DNA of 64,000 nucleotides. Origin: Streptococcus gwangjuense. Its GTDB lineage: Bacteria > Bacillota > Bacilli > Lactobacillales > Streptococcaceae. Every line of letters begins with the position of its first letter. The stretch's first letter is position 1. The notes beneath the pieces were generated by a model that saw only the letters and a program-made list of their open reading frames with translations, ran no database searches and was not told the DNA's origin. The DNA is taken from positions 124,001-188,000 of the forward strand of contig NZ_CP032621.1 of assembly GCF_003627155.1 (NCBI RefSeq), written 5' to 3'. The translations under genes were made by a program, and so were the position numbers. Below, in pieces: positions 43,346 to 52,887 of the stretch.

Positions 43346-44365
43346 ATGAAACTTTTGAAAAAAATGATGCAAGTTGGACTAACAGCATTTTTCTTTGGTT
43401 TGCTAGCTACAAATACTGTATTTGCGGATACCACAGGTGGCCAATTTGTTGATAAGGATAATAGAAAATATTATGTAAAAGATGATCATAAAGCAATCTA
43501 TTGGCATAAAATAGACGGTAAAACTTACTATTTTGGTGATAGAGGAGAGATGGTTGTCGGTTGGCAATACGTAGAAATTCATGGAACAGGTTATCGTGAT
43601 AATTTATTTAATAATCGTCCAGTCTTAGAAATTGGCCTTGAGGAGAAGTGGTACTATTTTGGACAAGATGGTGCTTTGCTAGAACAAACAGATAAACAAG
43701 TACTAGAGGCAAAAACGTCTGAAAATACAGGAAAAGTATACGGTGAACAATATGCTCCATCTGCTGAAAAGAGAACTTATTATTTTGATAATCATTATGC
43801 TGTAAAGACAGGCTGGACTTATGAAGACGGCAATTGGTATTATTTAAATAAGCTAGGAATTTCTGGCGATGATTCTTACAATCCACTACCAATTGGTGAA
43901 GTTGCTAAGGGTTGGACTCAAGATTTCCATGTTACTGTTGACATTGATAGAAGCAAACCTGCTCCGTGGTATTACCTAGACCCAGAAACTGGCATTATGC
44001 AAACTGGTTGGAAACAACTTGGCAATAAGTGGTACTACCTCCGTTCATCAGGAGCAATGGCGACTGGTTGGTATCAAGAAGGTTCGACTTGGTATTATCT
44101 AGATGCTGAAAATGGTGATATGAAAACGGGCTGGCAATACCTTGGTAACAAGTGGTACTATCTCCGTTCATCAGGAGCTATGGCAACTGGTTGGTATCAA
44201 GATGGTTCAACTTGGTACTACCTAAATGCAAGTAATGGAGATATGAAGATAGGCTGGTTCCAGGTCAATGGCAAATGGTACTATGCTTACAACTCAGGTG
44301 CTTTGGCAGTGAATACGACCGTAGATGGCTATTCTGTCAACTATAATGGCGAATGGATTCAATAA
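43346..44365 (+). CDS. cbpJ: Choline-binding surface protein (CbpJ position)
   Basis: Second choline-binding protein of 339 residues, 17 bases after the first and with its own GGAGG ribosome site, so the two form an operon. The signal peptide (1-28, ending TVFADT) is related to that of the upstream gene. The middle (about 30-200) has diverged YYF and GW units with insertions; regular choline-binding units follow to the end, finishing with AVNTTVDGYSVNYNGEWIQ. Repeat units are almost identical to those upstream. It corresponds in place to pneumococcal cbpJ, an adhesin-like Cbp, but its role here is inferred only. Confidence 0.82.
   Translation: MKLLKKMMQVGLTAFFFGLLATNTVFADTTGGQFVDKDNRKYYVKDDHKAIYWHKIDGKTYYFGDRGEMVVGWQYVEIHGTGYRDNLFNNRPVLEIGLEEKWYYFGQDGALLEQTDKQVLEAKTSENTGKVYGEQYAPSAEKRTYYFDNHYAVKTGWTYEDGNWYYLNKLGISGDDSYNPLPIGEVAKGWTQDFHVTVDIDRSKPAPWYYLDPETGIMQTGWKQLGNKWYYLRSSGAMATGWYQEGSTWYYLDAENGDMKTGWQYLGNKWYYLRSSGAMATGWYQDGSTWYYLNASNGDMKIGWFQVNGKWYYAYNSGALAVNTTVDGYSVNYNGEWIQ
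44000..44258 (+). repeat. Long direct repeat, copy B (in cbpJ)
   Basis: Partner of 42957-43215, offset by 1043 bases. Recombination between the copies would fuse the two genes in frame. Confidence 0.9.
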
Positions 44366-44373
44366 TGAAAGAG

Positions 44374-44403
44374 GCGATTGTGAAGGAAACAATCGCTTTT
44401 TTT
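44374..44403 (+). terminator. Terminator of the cbp operon
   Basis: GCGATTGT at 44374-44381 pairs with ACAATCGC at 44389-44396, followed by seven Ts. Confidence 0.9.
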
Positions 44404-44487
44404 GTGAAAATATAATAAAATAGATAGGAAAGAATAAACACTTGTATGAAAAAATGAGACGGCTTTTTCGTCTAGCAAAAGGAAAAT

Positions 44488-45366
44488 ATGACAAAAAAAG
44501 TTGGTGTCGGTCAGGCACATAGTAAGATTATTTTAATAGGGGAGCATGCGGTCGTTTACGGTTATCCGGCCATTTCCCTGCCTCTTTTGGAGGTGGAGGT
44601 GACTTGTAAGGTAGTTCCTGCAGCGAGTCCTTGGCGTCTCTATGAGGAGGATACCTTGTCCATGGCAGTTTATGCTTCGCTGGAGTATTTGAATATCAAA
44701 GATGCCTGCATTCGCTGTGAGATTGACTCGGCTATCCCTGAGAAGCGGGGAATGGGTTCGTCAGCGGCTATCAGCATAGCGGCCATTCGTGCAGTATTTG
44801 ACTACTATCAGGCAGAACTGCCTCATGATGTATTAGAAATCTTGGTCAATCGGGCGGAGATGATTGCCCATATGAATCCAAGTGGTTTGGATGCCAAGAC
44901 CTGTCTCAGTGACCAGCCTATTCGCTTTATTAAGAACGTAGGATTTACAGAGCTTGAGATGGATTTATCCGCCTATTTGGTCATTGCAGATACGGGCGTG
45001 TATGGTCACACTCGTGAAGCCATCCAAGTGGTTCAAAGCAAGGGGAAGAATGCCCTACCGTTTTTGCATGCCTTGGGAGAATTGACCCAGCAGGCAGAAG
45101 AAGCGATTTCACAAAAATATGCTGAAGGGCTGGGACAAATCCTTAGTCAAGCGCATTTACATCTAAAAGAAATTGGTGTCAGTAGCCCTGAGGCAGATTC
45201 TTTGGTTGAAACGGCTCTTAGCCATGGTGCTCTGGGTTCCAAGATGAGCGGTGGTGGGCTAGGAGGCTGTATCATAGCCTTGGCAGACAATTTTACACAA
45301 GCACAAGAACTAGCAGAAAGATTAGAAGAGAAAGGAGCTGTTCAGACATGGATAGAGAGCCTGTAA
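44488..45366 (+). CDS. mvk: Mevalonate kinase
   Basis: GHMP kinase of 292 residues that phosphorylates mevalonate in the isoprenoid pathway used by streptococci for undecaprenyl phosphate and other isoprenoids. Signatures are KIILIGEHAVVYGYPAI at the N-terminus, the ATP loop PEKRGMGSSAAISIAAIRA near residue 90, and KMSGGGLGGCIIAL near the end. It opens a four-gene operon in which each gene overlaps the next; here the overlap with mvaD is 19 bases. In pneumococcus the enzyme is feedback-inhibited by diphosphomevalonate. Confidence 0.96.
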   Translation: MTKKVGVGQAHSKIILIGEHAVVYGYPAISLPLLEVEVTCKVVPAASPWRLYEEDTLSMAVYASLEYLNIKDACIRCEIDSAIPEKRGMGSSAAISIAAIRAVFDYYQAELPHDVLEILVNRAEMIAHMNPSGLDAKTCLSDQPIRFIKNVGFTELEMDLSAYLVIADTGVYGHTREAIQVVQSKGKNALPFLHALGELTQQAEEAISQKYAEGLGQILSQAHLHLKEIGVSSPEADSLVETALSHGALGSKMSGGGLGGCIIALADNFTQAQELAERLEEKGAVQTWIESL

Positions 45367-46287
45367 CAGTACGTTCCTACGCAAATATTGCTATTATCAA
45401 ATATTGGGGAAAGAAAAAAGAAAAAGAGATGGTGCCTGCTACTAGCAGTATTTCTCTGACTTTGGAAAATATGTACACGGAGACGACCTTGTCGCCTCTG
45501 CCATCTCCTGCAACTGCTGATGCCTTTTATATCAATGGTCAGCTACAGAATGAGGCTGAGCATGCCAAGATGAGTAAGATTATTGACCGCTACCGTCCAG
45601 ATGGTGATGGCTTTGTTCGTATTGACACTCAAAACAATATGCCTACCGCAGCGGGCTTATCATCAAGTTCTAGTGGTTTGTCCGCCTTGGTTAAGGCTTG
45701 CAATGCTTATTTTCAGCTTGGATTGGATAGAAGTCAGTTGGCACAGGAGGCTAAGTTTGCATCAGGCTCATCCTCTAGGAGTTTTTATGGACCACTAGGT
45801 GCTTGGGATAAGGATAGTGGGGAAATTTACCCTGTAGAGACAGACTTGAAACTAGCCATGATTATGTTGGTCTTGGAGGACAAGAAAAAACCAATCTCTA
45901 GTCGTGACGGGATGAAACTCTGTGTGGAAACCTCGACGACCTTTGATGACTGGGTCCGTCAGTCTGAGAAAGACTATCAGGATATGCTGGTTTATCTCAA
46001 GGAAAATGACTTTGCCAAGGTTGGGGAGTTAACGGAGAAAAATGCCCTTGCTATGCACGCTACGACCAAAACTGCGTCACCAACCTTTTCTTATCTGACG
46101 GATGCCTCTTATGAAGCCATGGACTTTGTTCGCCAGCTACGTGAGCAAGGAGAGGCTTGTTACTTTACTATGGATGCTGGTCCCAATGTCAAGGTTCTCT
46201 GTCAGGAGAAAGACTTGGAGCATTTATCAGAAATCTTCGGTCAACGTTATCGCTTGATTGTGTCAAAAACAAAGGATTTGAGCCAAG

Positions 46288-46301
<14 letters not shown>
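45348..46301 (+). CDS. mvaD: Diphosphomevalonate decarboxylase
   Basis: GHMP-family enzyme of 317 residues that converts mevalonate diphosphate to isopentenyl diphosphate with ATP. The N-terminal VRSYANIAIIKYWGKKKEKEM, the PTAAGLSSSSSGLSALVKA nucleotide loop near residue 100, and the ASGSSSRSFYGP segment are diagnostic of the family. MDAGPNVKVLC occurs near the C-terminus. It overlaps mvk by 19 bases and mvaK2 by 14, implying coupled translation. Note that the gene order places the last step before the phosphomevalonate kinase. Confidence 0.96.
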
Positions 46302-48305
<2,004 letters not shown>

Positions 48306-48365
48306 ATCTTCAGACTGAGGTGGCTTTTTTGAATTGTGATAAAATAGAAAGGAGAGGATGAACCT

Positions 48366-49064
48366 ATGAGAAAATTTAAAATCTTTTTATTTATCGAAGC
48401 CTGTCTTTTGACAGGAGCTCTGATTTTGATGATATCAGAGCATTTTTCGCGTTTTCTGCTGATTTTATTCCTCTTTTTGCTTTTGATTCGCTATTACACT
48501 GGTAAGGAGGGGAATAATCTTCTCTTAGTAGTGGCAACCATTCTCTTCTTTTTCATCGTCATGCTCAATCCTTTTGTGATTTTAGCTATTTTTGTTGCGG
48601 TTATTTATAGCCTCTTTCTTCTTTATCCGATGATGACCCAGGAAAAAGAGCAGACAAATTTGATTTTTGAAGAGGTGGTGACGGTTAAGAAGGAGAAAAA
48701 TCGTTGGTTTGGAAATCTCCATCATTTTTCAAGCTACCAGACTTGCCAGTTTGATGATATCAATCTCTTTCGCCTCATGGGCAAGGACACCATTCATCTG
48801 GAGAGGGTCATCCTAACCAATCATGACAATGTCATTATACTTAGAAAGATGGTAGGAACGACTAAAATCATTGTACCTGTAGATGTGGAAGTCAGTCTCA
48901 GCGTTAACTGTCTCTATGGTGATTTGACTTTTTTCAACCAGCCAAAGCGAGCCCTCCGAAATGAACACTATCATCAAGAAACCAAAGACTATCTCAAGAG
49001 TAACAAGAGTGTCAAGATTTTCTTGACCACTATGATTGGAGATGTGGAGGTGGTCAGAGGATGA
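48366..49064 (+). CDS. liaF: LiaF-like regulator of the LiaSR envelope-stress system
   Basis: Membrane protein of 232 residues acting as the inhibitory third component of the LiaFSR cell-envelope stress system. The N-terminal 95 residues are hydrophobic with about four membrane segments; the rest is a soluble beta-rich domain typical of LiaF/VraT-type proteins (FGNLHHFSSYQTCQFDDINLFRLMGKD and IIVPVDVEVSLS). It overlaps liaS by four bases (ATGA) and is the first gene of the operon. Sensing of bacitracin-type lipid II stress is known for the family and inferred here. Confidence 0.9.
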   Translation: MRKFKIFLFIEACLLTGALILMISEHFSRFLLILFLFLLLIRYYTGKEGNNLLLVVATILFFFIVMLNPFVILAIFVAVIYSLFLLYPMMTQEKEQTNLIFEEVVTVKKEKNRWFGNLHHFSSYQTCQFDDINLFRLMGKDTIHLERVILTNHDNVIILRKMVGTTKIIVPVDVEVSLSVNCLYGDLTFFNQPKRALRNEHYHQETKDYLKSNKSVKIFLTTMIGDVEVVRG

Positions 49065-50056
49065 AAAAACAAGCTTATGTAATCATTGCTCTCACCTCTA
49101 TCCTGTTTGTCTTATTTTTCTCCCACAGCTTGCTGGAAATCCTTGATTTTGACTGGTCTATTTTCTTGCAGGATGTCGAAAAAACAGAAAAATTTGTCTT
49201 TTTGTTGTTGGTATTTAGCATGTCCATGACCTGCCTCTTAGCCCTGTTTTGGCGAGGTATTGAAGAGCTTTCTCTAAGAAAAATGCAGGCTAATCTCAAG
49301 CGTATATTGGCAGGGCAAGAAGTGGTTCAGGTTGCAGATCCAGATTTGGATGCCAGTTTCAAGTCCTTGTCAGGTAAACTGAACCTTTTGACAGAGGCTC
49401 TTCAAAAGGCTGAAAATCAGAGCCTTGCTCAGGAAGAGGAAATCATTGAGAAGGAAAGAAAGCGGATTGCTCGGGATTTGCATGATACAGTCAGTCAGGA
49501 GTTGTTTGCGGCCCACATGATTTTATCGGGTATCAGCCAGCAGGCTTTGAAATTGGATAGAGAAAAGATGCAGACCCAGTTGCAGAGTGTTACAGCTATT
49601 TTAGAAACTGCCCAGAAGGATTTGCGAGTCTTGCTCTTGCATTTGCGACCAGTTGAACTAGAGCAAAAGAGTCTGGTTGAAGGGATTCAAATCCTCTTAA
49701 AAGAGCTTGAGGACAAGAGTGATCTCAAGGTTGGTTTCAAGCAAAATGTGACGCAATTGCCTAAGAAAATCGAGGAGCATATCTTCCGTATCCTGCAAGA
49801 GTTGATCAGCAATACCCTCCGCCATGCCCAGGCATCTTGTTTGGATGTTTACCTCTATCAGACGGATTTTGAATTGCAGCTGAAGGTGGTGGACAATGGG
49901 ATTGGTTTCCAGTTGGGGAGTTTTGATGACCTGAGTTATGGACTCCGCAATATCAAGGAGCGGGTTGAAGATATGGCAGGGACGGTTCAGCTATTAACAG
50001 CTCCCAAGCAAGGGCTGGCAGTTGACATCCGTATTCCCCTGCTCGATAAGGAATGA
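49061..50056 (+). CDS. liaS: Sensor histidine kinase LiaS (HK03)
   Basis: NarL-partner (HisKA_3) sensor kinase of 331 residues. Two N-terminal membrane segments (about 5-25 and 45-65) flank a short outer loop of about 20 residues, the intramembrane-sensing layout. The phosphorylation site is H141 in RDLHDTVSQ, and the ATPase domain has LQELISNTLRHAQA, VVDNGIGF and the GLRNIKERV G-box. It is translationally coupled to liaF and lies 13 bases before liaR. Corresponds to pneumococcal HK03. Confidence 0.95.
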   Translation: MKKQAYVIIALTSILFVLFFSHSLLEILDFDWSIFLQDVEKTEKFVFLLLVFSMSMTCLLALFWRGIEELSLRKMQANLKRILAGQEVVQVADPDLDASFKSLSGKLNLLTEALQKAENQSLAQEEEIIEKERKRIARDLHDTVSQELFAAHMILSGISQQALKLDREKMQTQLQSVTAILETAQKDLRVLLLHLRPVELEQKSLVEGIQILLKELEDKSDLKVGFKQNVTQLPKKIEEHIFRILQELISNTLRHAQASCLDVYLYQTDFELQLKVVDNGIGFQLGSFDDLSYGLRNIKERVEDMAGTVQLLTAPKQGLAVDIRIPLLDKE

Positions 50057-50069
50057 TAAAGGAGTAAAG

Positions 50070-50702
50070 ATGAAAATTTTACTAGTTGATGACCATGAAA
50101 TGGTCCGATTGGGCTTAAAAAGCTACTTTGACCTCCAAGATGATGTAGAAGTTGTGGGTGAGGCTACCAACGGGTCTCAAGGGATTGATTTGGCCTTGGA
50201 ATTGCGTCCGGATGTCATTGTCATGGATATTGTCATGCCTGAGATGAATGGAATTGATGCGACCTTGGCTATCCTCAAAGAATGGCCTGAAGCCAAGATT
50301 TTGATTGTGAGCTCTTATTTGGACAATGAAAAAATCATGCCTGTCTTGAATGCTGGTGCTAGAGGCTATATGCTTAAGACGTCTAGTGCAGACGAACTTC
50401 TCCATGCTGTCCGTAAGGTGGCTGCTGGCGAGTTGGCAATTGAGCAAGAGGTCAGCAAAAAAGTCGAATACCACCGCAATCACATAGAACTACATGAGGA
50501 CCTGACTGCGCGTGAGCGAGATGTTCTCCAACTCATCGCCAAGGGCTACGAAAATCAGCGTATCGCAGACGAACTGTTTATCTCTCTCAAGACGGTCAAG
50601 ACGCACGTGTCTAACATTCTTGCCAAACTTGAGGTTAGCGATCGTACCCAGGCTGCAGTCTATGCCTTTCAGCACCACTTGGTGGGGCATGAGGACTTTT
50701 AG
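50070..50702 (+). CDS. liaR: Response regulator LiaR (RR03)
   Basis: NarL/LuxR-type regulator of 210 residues. The receiver has the acidic pair in LLVDDHE and the phosphoacceptor D53 in VIVMDIVMPEMNG. The C-terminal LuxR helix-turn-helix spans about 145-205 (LTARERDVLQLIAKGYENQR, SLKTVKTHVSNILAKL). The frame opens earlier, within liaS, but the ATG at 50070 follows AAAGGAGTAAAG and gives the expected length. It should activate envelope-stress genes and its own operon. Confidence 0.95.
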   Translation: MKILLVDDHEMVRLGLKSYFDLQDDVEVVGEATNGSQGIDLALELRPDVIVMDIVMPEMNGIDATLAILKEWPEAKILIVSSYLDNEKIMPVLNAGARGYMLKTSSADELLHAVRKVAAGELAIEQEVSKKVEYHRNHIELHEDLTARERDVLQLIAKGYENQRIADELFISLKTVKTHVSNILAKLEVSDRTQAAVYAFQHHLVGHEDF

Positions 50703-51359
50703 ATGAGTCTAACAGATTTACTTGAGGAGCTAGAAGCAGCAAAGAATCCTAAAAAATCAGGGGCTATGGAGGCCTATATGCGCGATCAATTTTCCTTTCT
50801 AGGCGTTGCGGCGCCAGAAAGAAATAAACTCTATAAAAAATACTTTCCAGAAGCGAAAAAAACAAAGATTATCGATTGGGATTTTGTAGATACTTGCTGG
50901 AGAAAGGAGCCGAGAGAATACCAATATGTAGCTGCTAATTATTTGAAAGCCATGCAGTCTTATCTAAAGGACAGCGATTTGCCTAAGCTAGAGCAGTTGG
51001 TTGTTACCAAGTCTTGGTGGGATACGGTAGATATTCTAGATCGAGTAGTAGGGAGTTTGGTGTATGACAAGCCGGAACTGGAAAAAATAATCCTCCAATG
51101 GAGTCTATCAGATAATATCTGGCTGAGACGGATCACTATTGACCACCAGTTGTTAAGAAAAGAGAAGACCAATGTTCAATTAATGGAAAAGATTCTGCTT
51201 CATAATTTGAACCAAGCAGAGTTCTTTATCAATAAAGCCATTGGCTGGGCTCTAAGAGACTACTCCAAAACCAATCCAACTTGGGTAGCAGGCTTCATTG
51301 AGAAAAACAAGGAAAGAATGGCTGACCTTAGTATCAAAGAAGCAAGCAAGTGCCTCTAG
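50703..51359 (+). CDS. DNA alkylation repair protein, AlkD-like
   Basis: HEAT-repeat protein of 218 residues of the AlkD family of DNA glycosylases, which remove bulky or positively charged alkylated bases. Family landmarks are DQFSFLGVAAPERNKLYKKYF, CWRKEPREYQYVAANYL, VVTKSWWDTVDILD and the C-terminal KAIGWALRDYSKTNP. Its ATG immediately follows the liaR stop codon, so it is co-transcribed with liaFSR, as in pneumococcus. No functional link to envelope stress is evident beyond the shared transcript. Confidence 0.88.
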   Translation: MSLTDLLEELEAAKNPKKSGAMEAYMRDQFSFLGVAAPERNKLYKKYFPEAKKTKIIDWDFVDTCWRKEPREYQYVAANYLKAMQSYLKDSDLPKLEQLVVTKSWWDTVDILDRVVGSLVYDKPELEKIILQWSLSDNIWLRRITIDHQLLRKEKTNVQLMEKILLHNLNQAEFFINKAIGWALRDYSKTNPTWVAGFIEKNKERMADLSIKEASKCL

Positions 51360-51384
51360 CGTGATTGAAAAGCGCATTCATTAC

Positions 51385-51414
51385 TTGAAAAAAATCGCCC
51401 ATTTATGTTATAAT
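51385..51414 (+). promoter_or_regulatory. Predicted promoter of tig
   Basis: TTGAAA at 51385-51390, an 18-base spacer and TATAAT at 51409-51414 with an extended TG upstream. The start codon is 37 bases downstream of the -10 box. Confidence 0.75.
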
Positions 51415-51451
51415 AGACTGTATTTAAAAAATTTTAAGGAGAAATGACAGA

Positions 51452-52735
51452 ATGTCTGTATCATTTGAAAACAAAGAAACAAACCGTGGTGTCTTGACTT
51501 TCACTATCTCTCAAGACCAAATCAAACCAGAATTGGACCGTGTCTTCAACTCAGTGAAGAAATCTCTTAATGTTCCAGGTTTCCGTAAAGGTCACCTTCC
51601 ACGTCCTATCTTCGACAAAAAATTTGGTGAAGAGTCACTTTACCAAGACGTTATGAACGCTCTTTTACCAAACGCTTATGAAGCAGCTGTAAAAGAAGCT
51701 GGTCTTGAAGTCGTTGCTCAACCAAAAATTGATGTAACTTCAATGGAAAAAGGTCAAGACTGGGTTATCACTGCTGAAGTCGTTACAAAACCTGAAGTAA
51801 GATTGGGTGACTACAAAAACCTTGAAGTATCAGTAGATGTTGAAAAAGAAGTAACTGACGCTGACGTTGAAGAGCGTATCGAACGCGAACGCAACAACTT
51901 GGCTGAATTGGTTATCAAGGAAGCTGCTGCTGAAAACGGCGACACTGTTGTTATCGACTTCGTTGGTTCTATCGATGGTGTTGAATTTGATGGTGGAAAA
52001 GGTGAAAACTTCTCACTTGGACTTGGTTCAGGTCAATTCATCCCAGGTTTCGAAGACCAATTGGTAGGTCATTCAGCTGGTGAAACTGTTGATGTTATCG
52101 TAACATTCCCAGCAGACTACCAAGCAGAGGATCTTGCAGGTAAAGAAGCTAAATTCGTAACAACTATCCACGAAGTAAAAGCAAAAGAAGTTCCAGCTCT
52201 TGATGATGAACTTGCAAAAGACATCGACGAAGAAGTTGAAACACTTGCTGAATTAAAAGAGAAATATCGCAAGGAATTGGCTGCTGCTAAAGAAGAAGCT
52301 TACAAAGATGCCGTTGAAGGTGCAGCAATTGATAAAGCTGTAGAAAACGCTGAAATCGTAGAACTTCCAGAAGAAATGATCCACGAAGAAGTTCACCGTT
52401 CAGTAAATGAATTCCTTGGAAACTTGCAACGTCAAGGTATCAACCCTGACATGTACTTCCAAATCACTGGAACTACTCAAGAAGATCTTCACAAACAATA
52501 CGAGGGAGAAGCTGAGTCACGTACTAAGACTAACCTTGTTATCGAAGCAGTTGCCAAAGCTGAAGGATTTGATGCTTCAGAAGAAGAAATCCAAAAAGAA
52601 GTTGAGCAATTGGCAGCAGACTACAACATGGAAGTTGCACAAGTACAAAGCTTGCTTTCAGCTGATATGTTGAAACACGACATCACAATTAAAAAAGCTG
52701 TTGAATTGATTACAAGCACAGCAACAGTTAAATAA
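51452..52735 (+). CDS. tig: Trigger factor
   Basis: Ribosome-associated chaperone and peptidyl-prolyl isomerase of 427 residues. The N-terminal ribosome-binding domain has the signature [20 protein letters not shown]. The FKBP-type domain (about 160-245) has [15 protein letters not shown] and [16 protein letters not shown] long helical C-terminal domain follows. Codon use is strongly biased, as expected for an abundant protein. It is monocistronic, with a BOX element directly after it. Confidence 0.97.
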   Translation: MSVSFENKETNRGVLTFTISQDQIKPELDRVFNSVKKSLNVPGFRKGHLPRPIFDKKFGEESLYQDVMNALLPNAYEAAVKEAGLEVVAQPKIDVTSMEKGQDWVITAEVVTKPEVRLGDYKNLEVSVDVEKEVTDADVEERIERERNNLAELVIKEAAAENGDTVVIDFVGSIDGVEFDGGKGENFSLGLGSGQFIPGFEDQLVGHSAGETVDVIVTFPADYQAEDLAGKEAKFVTTIHEVKAKEVPALDDELAKDIDEEVETLAELKEKYRKELAAAKEEAYKDAVEGAAIDKAVENAEIVELPEEMIHEEVHRSVNEFLGNLQRQGINPDMYFQITGTTQEDLHKQYEGEAESRTKTNLVIEAVAKAEGFDASEEEIQKEVEQLAADYNMEVAQVQSLLSADMLKHDITIKKAVELITSTATVK

Positions 52736-52739
52736 TCTT

Positions 52740-52843
52740 ATACTCTTCGAAAATCTCTTCAAACCATGTCAGCGTCGCCTTACCGTACTCAAGTACAGCT
52801 TGCGGCTAGCTTCCTAGTTTGCTCTTTGATTTTCATTGAGTAT
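52740..52843. repeat. BOX element, boxA-boxC form without boxB
   Basis: A 104-base element bounded by ATACTC and its complement GAGTAT. The boxA part has GTCAGCGTCGCCTTACCGTA, the sequence targeted (in complement) by the well-known BOX typing primer with one difference. The boxC part has GCTAGCTTCCTAGTTTGCTC. No boxB module lies between. BOX elements are frequent in S. pneumoniae and S. mitis genomes. Confidence 0.88.
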
Positions 52844-52851
52844 TAATAAAC

Positions 52852-52880
52852 AAAAATCCCACCTGAATTGGTGGGTTTTC
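52852..52880. terminator. Bidirectional terminator between tig and recD2
   Basis: CCCACC and GGTGGG pair around TGAATT, with As on the left and Ts on the right, so it can act for tig (+) and for recD2 (-), whose stop is 8 bases away. Confidence 0.75.
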
Positions 52881-52887
52881 TTATGCA

